34,105 nt of DNA from an uncultured Selenomonadaceae bacterium (GTDB lineage: Bacteria > Bacillota > Negativicutes > Selenomonadales > Selenomonadaceae): positions 1-34,105 of the forward strand of contig CAJOIA010000006.1 in the NCBI GenBank assembly GCA_905234505.1, written 5' to 3'. Numbering within the stretch: the first letter of the stretch is position 1; each line of letters opens with the position of its first letter. The notes beneath the pieces are model-generated. The model ran no database searches. It had not been told where the DNA came from and saw nothing but the letters and a program-made list of their open reading frames with translations. Below are positions 21,888 to 28,880 of this stretch, one piece after another. The position numbers and the translations under genes are program-made.

Positions 21888-23126
21888 ATGACTGGCAATA
21901 GGGAGGTAATTACCGGCGGAGATTTTAAGCGCATGGTTTCCGGCGCGTACAGTGAATTTCTGCTCGAATACGAAAATATAAATGCACAACCTGGCGCGGG
22001 AACTTTACCAGGCACACACATTTTAAGGACAATGGGCGCAGCAGTTATGCCGCTTGCTGATGCTAAAGACGATAGCATAGGCGGCTTAAGTCGGCGAGTT
22101 GCAACGGCAGCTGTTTTCGGCGCGCGTGGCAATGCCGGCGTGGTTTTGGCGCAAATGTTTCGCGGCATTGGTACTGGCTTAATGGGTAAATATGACGCGA
22201 CCGGCTCGGAATTTGGCAAAGCTTTTCAATATGGTATTTTATATGCTCAACGCGTTTTGCCTGATAAAACTGAAAATCCTTTCATTACGGTTGCCAAGGC
22301 TGTTGCTAAAGGCGCTTATCGCGCAGTGCGTGGCGGTATGCCTATTGCCGAAATTTTGAGTAAAGCGATTAAATCTGGCGAAAAAATTATTTCAGAATCC
22401 GGCACGAATAACGCCAGCGCCAGCATTATGATTAGTTTTCTCAAGGGCTGTTTAAAAGGCTTGGACGGCAATTTCGTTTCGCCAACTGTAAGCTTATCAT
22501 TGGGGCTCGGCTCTCATAAAAATATGCCCGACCCGCGAAATGATCTAGTTCGTCCTTACTGCATTAGGCTTAGAATTAAAAGCTCCAATAGTAATATTCC
22601 GGAGCTTGAACGCCAAATGAAAGATATTAGTAGCTTTTCAATAGTTGAACGAATGAGCGGCGGACTCGATATTCACCTGCACACAGACCACGTCGGCAAG
22701 GCTATCGACCAAGCGCTTGGTTGGGGGCAACTCAAAGACGTTAAAATTACCAATATGAGCGAAAGTCACGTGTTGCCGATAAATGACGCGTTAATGAAAG
22801 TGGCAGCCCTTGCTGTTGCCAAAGACGCTGAAGAAGCTCAAAAATTGCAAGACTCAGGCGCCTCAATTTTAGTTTCTGGCTCTGAAGAATCTTCGCCCTC
22901 CACTGCAGAAATTGTCGGCGCTGCACATTCCGACCTGGCCTCAAGTTATGTTTTAGTTTCGTCCAGTCCAGATTATCGCCTAGTCTTTAAACAGGCTAAA
23001 AAACTTTTGGGTAATCGTGTAGAATTGGTTTTAACTGAATCCTTTGAAAATGCCATTGCCGCATTAAAAAAATTCTCTAAAACCCGCTCAGCTCTAGAGA
23101 ATGCTAATATTATGAATCAAATTTAA
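21888..23126 (+). CDS. Degenerate DAK2/FakA-like protein
   Basis: 412 residues, shorter than FakA/YloV (about 550). GARGNAGVVLAQMFRGI (78-94), NPFITVAKAVAKGAYRAVRGG and GTNNASASIMISFLKGCLKGLDG match the DhaL/DAK2-type helical domain of the fatty acid kinase component FakA, and the C-terminal part (FSIVERMSGGLDIHLHTDHVGKAIDQALGWGQLKDVKITNM) matches the region following it. However, the loop that in FakA reads VPDGDTGTNM and binds Mg-ATP is here AQPGAGTLPGTHI (33-45): the metal-binding aspartates are missing. Catalysis therefore looks doubtful; a regulatory or binding role is possible. Start ATG behind GAAGGCGG. Copy D of the hairpin repeat begins 3 nt after its stop. Confidence 0.8.
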   Translation: MTGNREVITGGDFKRMVSGAYSEFLLEYENINAQPGAGTLPGTHILRTMGAAVMPLADAKDDSIGGLSRRVATAAVFGARGNAGVVLAQMFRGIGTGLMGKYDATGSEFGKAFQYGILYAQRVLPDKTENPFITVAKAVAKGAYRAVRGGMPIAEILSKAIKSGEKIISESGTNNASASIMISFLKGCLKGLDGNFVSPTVSLSLGLGSHKNMPDPRNDLVRPYCIRLRIKSSNSNIPELERQMKDISSFSIVERMSGGLDIHLHTDHVGKAIDQALGWGQLKDVKITNMSESHVLPINDALMKVAALAVAKDAEEAQKLQDSGASILVSGSEESSPSTAEIVGAAHSDLASSYVLVSSSPDYRLVFKQAKKLLGNRVELVLTESFENAIAALKKFSKTRSALENANIMNQI

Positions 23127-23129
23127 TTC

Positions 23130-23302
23130 GGCATTTCTTTCTTTTTGTAAAAATAAAGAAACGCCAAGCAAAGAAAGAAAAACGAATTTTTAATCAATAG
23201 TTTAAGTTTTTACGAGAGCGATTAAAAAAATAATATACAGCCGCGCAAATTTTCAATCCTGAAAATGGCGCGGGAGCGCTCATCCTTGAGCGCTCTTTTT
23301 TT
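23130..23302 (+). repeat. Copy D of the 3'-UTR hairpin repeat family (best-preserved copy)
   Basis: H3 (23130-23165) has GGC / GCC clamps, TTTCTTT / AAAGAAA and TTTTT / AAAAA stems separated by single mismatches. A 75-nt AT-rich linker follows. H2 is CCGCGC (23241-23246), ATTTTC / GAAAAT, GCGCGG (23268-23273). H1 directly follows: GAGCGCTC, loop ATCCTT, GAGCGCTC, T7. It begins 3 nt after the FakA-like stop and ends 6 nt before the convergent purA stop. Confidence 0.85.
23274..23302 (+). terminator. Intrinsic terminator of the FakA-like gene (H1 of copy D)
   Basis: Perfect 8-bp stem GAGCGCTC (23274-23281 and 23288-23295), loop ATCCTT, then seven T. Confidence 0.92.
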
Positions 23303-23307
23303 GTCAT

Positions 23308-24594
23308 CTAGAATATGTTTTCAACTACAATTGTTTGATCTCTATTCGGTCCCACTGATACTATTCCTAATTTAATGCCTGTAACTTCCGCAAGCCGCTC
23401 TAAATATTTCTTAGCATTAGCAGGCAATTTCCCATATTCGCGAATCCCACTAATTTCACTCTTCCAACCTGAAAAACTCTCGTAAATCGGTTCAACCTGC
23501 GCGTATGTCTTTAAACTTGCTGGTACTTCATTAATAATTTCGCCGTTCAACTTATAACCCACGCACAATTTAATTTCCTCAAAACTGTCAAGAATGTCAA
23601 GCCGCGTCACCGCCATATAATCCATCCCAGAAATCTGCCCGGCATATTTCACAATGCAGGCGTCTAACCAACCTGTCCTGCGCGCTCGCCCCGTCACTGT
23701 ACCATATTCATGACCTACACTGCGCAGCTTTTCGCCAATTTCATTCAACTGCTCAGTCGGAAATGGACCTTCACCCACGCGCGTACAATAAGCCTTAACA
23801 ACACCTACAACAGCGTCAATTTTCTTAGGAGCAACGCCTGCCCCAACGCATACCCCGCCAGATACCGGATGACTCGCCGTTACATATGGATAAGTCCCAT
23901 AGTCAATATCCAACATCGTTGCTTGCGCACCCTCAAATAAAATCTTCTTGCCCGCGTCCATTTGCTCATTCAACAAAGTTATCGTATCACAAACATACGG
24001 CTTCAAACGCTCCGCATAACTCTCATATTCGCGCAGAACTTTTTCATAGTCAAGCGGCGCCTGATTGTAAATTTTTTCCAAAATCAAATTCTTCTGTGCA
24101 AGTACATCTTTCAATCGCGCGGCAAATTCTTCTTTGTCAATAAAATCACAAACGCGAATGCCAATCCGATCATCACGGTCAATATAACACGGCGAAATCC
24201 CGCGCCCAGTCGTCCCAATTTTTTTTGCACCGCGATTTTCTTCAGATAAATTGTCAAATAGTTTATGGTACGGCAAAACAACATGAGCGCGATTGGAAAT
24301 TTTAATGTTTGAAACATCCACGCCGCGCGCCTTCAAAGCATCCATCTCTTCAATTATGCACTGAGGATCTAAAACAACGCCATTGCCAATCACACAAAGT
24401 TTATCGCTGTACAAAATCCCCGACGGTATCAGGCGTAATTTATATTCTTCGCCATTCAAAGAAATTGTATGCCCAGCATTGGAACCACCGCCAAATCTAG
24501 CGATAACGTCAGCCTGTTCCGCTAAATGATCAACAATTTTGCCTTTGCCTTCGTCTCCCCATAAACTGCCAAGTATAACCGCAACTTTCGCCAT
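23308..24594 (-). CDS. purA: Adenylosuccinate synthetase PurA
   Basis: Purine biosynthesis enzyme that joins IMP and aspartate with GTP to make adenylosuccinate. From the ATG at 24594 it has 428 residues, the family length. GSLWGDEGKGKIVDHLA is the P-loop (usual GxQWGDEGKGK has Gln where this has Leu), FGGGSNAGHTI follows, then GRGISPCYIDRDDRIGIRV, LFEGAQATMLDIDYGTYPYVTASHP, TRVGEGPFPTE, TGRARRTGWLDA and SVGPNRDQTI. GAGGTG lies about eight nt before this ATG; an upstream in-frame extension to 24657 crosses the promoter. Convergent with the FakA-like gene. Confidence 0.97.
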   Translation of the reverse strand: MAKVAVILGSLWGDEGKGKIVDHLAEQADVIARFGGGSNAGHTISLNGEEYKLRLIPSGILYSDKLCVIGNGVVLDPQCIIEEMDALKARGVDVSNIKISNRAHVVLPYHKLFDNLSEENRGAKKIGTTGRGISPCYIDRDDRIGIRVCDFIDKEEFAARLKDVLAQKNLILEKIYNQAPLDYEKVLREYESYAERLKPYVCDTITLLNEQMDAGKKILFEGAQATMLDIDYGTYPYVTASHPVSGGVCVGAGVAPKKIDAVVGVVKAYCTRVGEGPFPTEQLNEIGEKLRSVGHEYGTVTGRARRTGWLDACIVKYAGQISGMDYMAVTRLDILDSFEEIKLCVGYKLNGEIINEVPASLKTYAQVEPIYESFSGWKSEISGIREYGKLPANAKKYLERLAEVTGIKLGIVSVGPNRDQTIVVENIF

Positions 24595-24628
24595 AATATT
24601 AACACCTCTCAAATTAAAATTCACGCTG

Positions 24629-24657
24629 ATAATAACGCGCGACGCCTTTCTTGTCAA
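24629..24657 (-). promoter_or_regulatory. Predicted sigma-A promoter of purA
   Basis: Minus strand TTGACA (24652-24657), 17-nt spacer, TATTAT (24629-24634), about 35 nt before the purA ATG. No purine riboswitch or PurR-type box was recognised. Confidence 0.75.
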
Positions 24658-24693
24658 TTAAAAAGCCGCGCTTTATGTATTCACCTTCACAAA

Positions 24694-24722
24694 TTGACAG
24701 AAATTTTTCAGTTAACTATAAT
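24694..24722 (+). promoter_or_regulatory. Consensus sigma-A promoter of the AGCS symporter gene
   Basis: TTGACA (24694-24699), 17-nt spacer, TATAAT (24717-24722): full consensus, 32 nt before the ATG. The -35 boxes of this and the purA promoter are about 37 nt apart, back to back. Confidence 0.85.
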
Positions 24723-24754
24723 TAACTCTGCAAATTTTTTAGGGAGGTATATTA

Positions 24755-26173
24755 ATGGATTTATCGCAGCTATTAAACGATGTGAATGACTTTGTCTGGG
24801 GACCAATAATGTTAGCGTTATTGGTCGGCACGGGCATTTTTTTAACAGTGCGTTTAAAATTTTTACCTTGGATAAATTTAATATATGCAGTGAAAATGAT
24901 ATTGCAGCCTAAAAAACAACATGCAGGAGACCTTTCGCCGTTTCAATCGTTAATGGTGGCGTTATCGGCAACAGTCGGCACAGGCAATATTGTGGGCGTG
25001 GCGACGGCAATGGTACTCGGCGGACCTGGCGCTATTATCTGGATGTGGATTAGCGCGGCGTTCGGTTTATCTACCAAGTACGGTGAATCAGTTTTAGCGG
25101 TTAAATATCGCGAAAAAAATTCAGTAGGCGAAATGGCGGGCGGACCTATGTACGCCATGAAAAACGGTATCGGCGGAACTTTCGGGCGCGTTATGGCGGC
25201 GGCATTTGCATTTTTCGCAGTTTGCGCGTCATTCGGTATCGGCAATATGACGCAGGCTAATTCAATCAGCTCAGCTTTTCAATCTAGTTTGGGCATTGAA
25301 ACTTGGCAAACTGGAATTGTGCTGGTGATTTGCTCGCTGATTGTTTTATTGCGCGGCGTTCAATCTATCGGCAAAGTTTCAAGCTTTATAGTACCTAGCA
25401 TGGCATTTTTTTATTTGCTGTTCACCGTGATAATTATTATTAAAAATTACGCGAACATTCCTGAGGGACTTGCGCTGATGTTCAAGATGGCATTTTCTAC
25501 TGAAGCAGTTGCAGGAGGCGTAGGTGGTTCAATAGTTGCCACGATGTTAACAGCGATGCGTTGGGGCGTGGCGCGCGGTGTTTTTTCAAATGAAGCAGGA
25601 TTAGGTTCTGCGCCAATTGCTGCTGCTGCGGCTCGTACTGATCATGCGTCGCGTCAAGGCTATGTTAATATGACGGGCACATTTTTTGACACAATGATAA
25701 TTTGTATGTTAACGGGCTTGGTTATAGCGAGTTCTGGGGTTTTGGGTACGGTTGACACTGAGAGCGGCAAATTAGTATCAGGTGCGCCGCTAACGATTTT
25801 AGCATTTAGCACAGTTTACGGCGAAGGCGCCAAATACATTGTATCGATAGCGCTTGCATTTTTTGCTTATTCGACGATTTTGGGTTGGGAGTATTACGGT
25901 GAGAAGTCATTGGAGTATCTTGTTAGCAATCGCAAGGTGATTTATTTGTACCGCACTATTTTTAGTTGTATCACATTTATTGGGGCGACGCAGACGTTGG
26001 ACGTTGTATGGAATTTTTCCGATACAATGAATGGCTTAATGGCGATACCGAATTTGTTATGTTTGCTGATATTGAATAACAAAATAGCCGAAGAATGTTT
26101 TCATTATCAGAAAGAAATAGTTGAAAAAGAAAAGCGAGGCATAGAAGTGGACTATCATTTGAACCGCCAATGA
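24755..26173 (+). CDS. Sodium/proton-coupled alanine or glycine symporter (AGCS family)
   Basis: Inner-membrane amino-acid carrier of 472 residues with about ten to eleven helices. Family hallmarks are GPIMLALLVGTGIFLTVRLKF, LSATVGTGNIVGVATAMVLGGPGAIIWMWISAAFGLSTKYGESVLAVKYRE, GGPMYAMKNG, TAMRWGVARGVFSNEAGLGSAPIAAAAARTDHASRQG and the ILGWEYYGEKSLEYL end region. These proteins import alanine, glycine or glutamine with sodium; which substrate cannot be told here. ATG start with GGGAGG seven nt upstream. Single gene with a strong promoter; convergent with the ROK kinase. Confidence 0.94.
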   Translation: MDLSQLLNDVNDFVWGPIMLALLVGTGIFLTVRLKFLPWINLIYAVKMILQPKKQHAGDLSPFQSLMVALSATVGTGNIVGVATAMVLGGPGAIIWMWISAAFGLSTKYGESVLAVKYREKNSVGEMAGGPMYAMKNGIGGTFGRVMAAAFAFFAVCASFGIGNMTQANSISSAFQSSLGIETWQTGIVLVICSLIVLLRGVQSIGKVSSFIVPSMAFFYLLFTVIIIIKNYANIPEGLALMFKMAFSTEAVAGGVGGSIVATMLTAMRWGVARGVFSNEAGLGSAPIAAAAARTDHASRQGYVNMTGTFFDTMIICMLTGLVIASSGVLGTVDTESGKLVSGAPLTILAFSTVYGEGAKYIVSIALAFFAYSTILGWEYYGEKSLEYLVSNRKVIYLYRTIFSCITFIGATQTLDVVWNFSDTMNGLMAIPNLLCLLILNNKIAEECFHYQKEIVEKEKRGIEVDYHLNRQ

Positions 26174-26204
26174 TAGTGGTTAGTGGTTGGTGATTAGTGG
26201 TTAG
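26174..26204. repeat. Short tandem 7-mer repeat after the symporter gene
   Basis: TAGTGGT occurs at 26174, 26181 and 26195 with a diverged TGGTGAT unit between, directly after the TGA stop. No function assigned. Confidence 0.6.
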
Positions 26205-26218
26205 AATTAAAATTTAAA

Positions 26219-26310
26219 GAGCGCGAGGAGCATGCTTTGCTAATGCAAACCACGCAGGATGAGCGCTCCCGCGCCATTTTCAAGATTTTACAAAAAAAGA
26301 AAGAAATGCC
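26219..26310 (-). repeat. Copy E of the hairpin repeat family (deleted and interrupted)
   Basis: A shortened copy 11 nt from the ROK kinase stop. H1 arms GAGCGC (26219-26224) and GCGCTC (26263-26268) are held apart by an inserted 31-nt module (26228-26258). H2 is cut after CCGCGCCATTTTCAAGAT and joins directly to the H3 right arm (CAAAAAAAGAAAGAAATGCC, ending 26310); the linker and H3 left arm are gone. The T-run is a weak TTTAAATT. Confidence 0.75.
26228..26258. repeat. 31-nt nested module, copy in element E
   Basis: Same length as and identical at 26 of 31 positions to the module at 28837-28867. Core GCTTTGCT...GCAAACC forms a small hairpin (TTTGC / GCAAA). Placed in the H1 loop here. Confidence 0.75.
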
Positions 26311-26321
26311 GATATTAAACT

Positions 26322-27185
26322 TTAAATTGATAAAAACCTAAAAAGAGCGCCGATTAAATTTGCGTCATTGCGGAATTTGCAGGGAACAATTTCGACGTGC
26401 GGCAAGTCAAAAGGACATTTTTCATAAACTTTTTCAAGATTCGCACGAATGGCGTCGATAAAACTTTCCTGCGCGCTGATACCTCCGCCAATTGCAATTT
26501 TTTCGGGGTCGACTATAACTTGAATATTAAAAATCTGATTAGCAACGTGACGCGTGAATTTGTCGAGGCAATTAAGCGCGTCATTTTCATTTTCAGCAAC
26601 CGCTTGGAAGAAAAATTCGCCACTCATATTTTCGGTTGACAAATTTTTAATCTGCGCATATTCTTTCAGCAAATCGGGGACGTTGCCTAATTCGTGAAAA
26701 ATTTTGTCGCCAACCACGCTAAAGCAAACCTCACCGGCTAAATTGTGTTTGCCCTTGTGCAATTCGTGATTTTTTATAAAAGCGCCGCCAATCGACGTAC
26801 CAAAAATCATGACAAATCCATCAGCAACATCAGCCAGCGCGCCAATTTTCGCCTCTGCATACGCCGCGCATTTAGCATCGTTTTCAATCGTAACTTTCGC
26901 GCCAGTGATTTTCTGTAATTCCTCAACCACATTGCAACCGTCATTGTATCGAAGCGCGCCGCTCGTTATGCAAATTCCCTTGTCCGCGTCGATAATTCCA
27001 GGCAAAGACATTGCAATTCCTTCGACTTCATTTGAATTATATAAATCGGCAAGGGCTTTGAAAAAATCTGCGCGACCAGTCATAGGCGTAGGAATTTTCT
27101 CAGCGCGTTTTAAAATTTCAGCGCGTTCATTCATCACGGCGGATTTAATAAACGTCCCGCCCACATCGATAACCAAAATCTTCAT
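26322..27185 (-). CDS. ROK-family sugar kinase
   Basis: Cytoplasmic kinase of 287 residues, ATP-dependent phosphorylation of a hexose or amino sugar. The N-terminal ATP motif is LVIDVGGTFIKSAVM, then GIAMSLPGIIDADKGICI, IENDAKCAAYAEAKIGA (catalytic Asp), FVMIFGTSIGGAFIKN and IAIGGGIS. The region after LAGEV, where many ROK kinases carry the zinc motif with three cysteines, reads CFSVVGDKIFHELGN and has no such cluster, so this is a zinc-less member like some beta-glucoside kinases. ATG start with GGAGG eight nt upstream. Only 25 nt separate it from the divergent ChrA start. Confidence 0.9.
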   Translation of the reverse strand: MKILVIDVGGTFIKSAVMNERAEILKRAEKIPTPMTGRADFFKALADLYNSNEVEGIAMSLPGIIDADKGICITSGALRYNDGCNVVEELQKITGAKVTIENDAKCAAYAEAKIGALADVADGFVMIFGTSIGGAFIKNHELHKGKHNLAGEVCFSVVGDKIFHELGNVPDLLKEYAQIKNLSTENMSGEFFFQAVAENENDALNCLDKFTRHVANQIFNIQVIVDPEKIAIGGGISAQESFIDAIRANLEKVYEKCPFDLPHVEIVPCKFRNDANLIGALFRFLSI

Positions 27186-27193
27186 ATTATCAA

Positions 27194-27203
27194 CCTCCAG
27201 AGG
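27194..27203. promoter_or_regulatory. Shared inverted ribosome-binding sequence between divergent genes
   Basis: CCTC-CA-GAGG: read on the minus strand it gives GGAGG for the ROK gene and on the plus strand AGAGGTG for ChrA. The 25-nt gap leaves no room for a promoter, so promoters must lie inside the coding regions. Confidence 0.6.
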
Positions 27204-27210
27204 TGTTTTT

Positions 27211-27774
27211 ATGGAAATTAAAATTGACGCAAATTTTTATTGGAAACTTTTTAAATCAACGTTCATTGTCAGCGCATTTACTGTTGGCGGCGGCTATGTC
27301 ATTATTCCGCTTTTAAAGGCTAAGTACGTTGACGAATATCATTGGATTAGCGACGAAGAAACGCTGAATATGGTGGCAATAGCTCAATCGACGCCTGGGA
27401 TTATGGCAGTTAATACCGCGATTATGCTCGGTTACAGAATGGCTGGCGTTCTCGGCGCGCTTACCGGTATGTTCGCAACGGTTTTGCCGCCGCTGATTAT
27501 TATTACCATCGTTGCAACTTTTTATGACTTAATCGCGCATAATGAAACCGTGCAATTAGTTTTGAAAGGTATGCAATGCGGCGCAACGGCTCTGCTCTTG
27601 AATGTGGCAATTGACCTGCTAAAAAAACAATGCGAAAAAAAATTAATTCTGCCGCTCGTGATAATTTTGGCAACTTTCGTAGCAAATGTTTTCTTAGACG
27701 CCAATATAATGGCGCTGGTGGCAATTGACGGCGTAATTGGATTTTTTCTCCTGCGCGATAAAAAATACAGCTGA
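27211..27774 (+). CDS. Half-size ChrA-type chromate transporter domain protein
   Basis: Integral membrane protein of 187 residues with a single CHR domain and about six hydrophobic segments. FKSTFIVSAFTVGGGYVIIPLLKAKYVDEYHWISDEETLNMVAIAQSTPGIMAVNTAIMLGYRMAG is the CHR signature (GGGYVIIPLL, SxPGxxAVN). The family includes chromate exporters but the physiological substrate of short-chain members is often unknown. Short-chain ChrA proteins are usually encoded as adjacent pairs; no partner is visible here. The ATG at 27211 has AGAGGTG upstream; the frame is open far upstream only as the antisense of the ROK gene. Its TGA directly abuts the whiA stop. Confidence 0.88.
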   Translation: MEIKIDANFYWKLFKSTFIVSAFTVGGGYVIIPLLKAKYVDEYHWISDEETLNMVAIAQSTPGIMAVNTAIMLGYRMAGVLGALTGMFATVLPPLIIITIVATFYDLIAHNETVQLVLKGMQCGATALLLNVAIDLLKKQCEKKLILPLVIILATFVANVFLDANIMALVAIDGVIGFFLLRDKKYS

Positions 27775-28656
27775 TTATTTCTGTCGAATTTCCTCCGCCA
27801 ATTTATGAATCAACTTGAAACGATAACTTAAACCAGGTCGCGTAATAAAAACTTTTTTAGCCAATTCAGCAACAGTACATTCCGGATTTTGAAGGCGCAA
27901 TTCCATAGTCTGCTTAAGTACTTCGTCAACCTCAACATTATTTTCAATGAGCAAGCGAATATCGGCAATTTGTTTTTGCGCGGTATCTATCGCCTTGTTA
28001 AGATTTGCCAATTCGCAATTTGTAATGCGGTTAATATTGGCGCGGACTTCTTTAAGATTTCGCGCAGCGTCAAAACGTTCAATCGCCTCATTAATGCCGA
28101 GCATCCACATAAAATCTAAAATAGAATCAGCGTCGCGCAGGTAAACAACAAAATCTTCACGTCGGACGCGCGCCACAGCCGCTAAATCAAGCTGTTTAAA
28201 AATTTTCTTAAGCAACTTAGCCGCTGATTCGCTGCCCGAAACAATTTCCAAATAATATTGAGATTCAGGGCGATTGACAGTACCGCCCGCCAAGAATGCG
28301 CCGCGCATATAAGCAATTTGCAACGCGTAACTGCGGGAAATTTCGCGTGAATTAACCGAGTTGAAAAAATCTTCAGCGTCGCTCGTTAAAAAGATACGCA
28401 CGAAATACCGCATAGATTTTATAAGATTCGTATTGCGAACAGCGGCAATTTCTTTTTTTGCGTCGGGATAGATTTTCTTGATTAAATTTATAACCTTCCG
28501 AACGACCGCCGCGTTGAGGCTTGAAAATTCAATGCGGCCTTCAATAGCATTACCGCCGATTTTAAAAATCGCCGCCAATTCTGCGCGCATACATTCTAAA
28601 TCGTTATCGAATTTCAGCGCTAATTCTTGTTTTACATTTTGAGCGTAAGATGGCAT
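27775..28656 (-). CDS. whiA: WhiA-type sporulation/cell-division regulator
   Basis: Probable DNA-binding protein of the WhiA family, 293 residues. It begins SYAQNVKQELALKF, contains the LAGLIDADG-like fold segment YMRGAFLAGGTVNRPESQYYLEIV, the family motif INRITNCELANLNKAIDTAQKQIADI and a C-terminal helix-turn-helix (LRLQNPECTVAELAKKVFITRPGLSYRFKLIHKLAEEI). ATG start with GGAGG seven nt upstream. The common partners rapZ and yvcK are not upstream; the gene stands alone behind copy F of the hairpin repeat. Confidence 0.93.
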   Translation of the reverse strand: MPSYAQNVKQELALKFDNDLECMRAELAAIFKIGGNAIEGRIEFSSLNAAVVRKVINLIKKIYPDAKKEIAAVRNTNLIKSMRYFVRIFLTSDAEDFFNSVNSREISRSYALQIAYMRGAFLAGGTVNRPESQYYLEIVSGSESAAKLLKKIFKQLDLAAVARVRREDFVVYLRDADSILDFMWMLGINEAIERFDAARNLKEVRANINRITNCELANLNKAIDTAQKQIADIRLLIENNVEVDEVLKQTMELRLQNPECTVAELAKKVFITRPGLSYRFKLIHKLAEEIRQK

Positions 28657-28696
28657 TTTATCGCCTCCGGCGTTATTGTACTATATTACCGCAAAT

Positions 28697-28725
28697 AAAA
28701 AAAGAGCGCTCAAGGATGAGCGCTC
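28697..28725 (-). terminator. Intrinsic terminator of the right-end operon (H1 of copy F)
   Basis: Minus-strand 8-bp stem GAGCGCTC, loop ATCCTT, then seven T. It separates the NlpC/P60 operon from whiA. Confidence 0.9.
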
Positions 28726-28836
28726 CCGCGCCATTTTCAGGATTGAAAATCTGCGCGGCTACCTACCTATTTCTTTATCACTCTCGTCTTAACTCGCACG
28801 ACCGATCCTATTTTGTTTTTCTTTCTTTGTACTAAA

Positions 28837-28867
28837 GAGCACGCTTTGCTTTCGCAAACCGCGCAGG
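28837..28867. repeat. 31-nt nested module, copy in element F
   Basis: Counterpart of 26228-26258, but located in the linker beside H3, not in the H1 loop. Five substitutions, no length change. Confidence 0.75.
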
Positions 28868-28880
28868 CGTTTCTTTATTT

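Noticed and set aside
26809-27210. Long plus-strand in-frame extension upstream of ChrA
   Set aside because: It is antisense to the ROK kinase, has no ribosome binding site and adds Ser/Ala-rich sequence unlike ChrA. The ATG at 27211 has a good site and fits the family.
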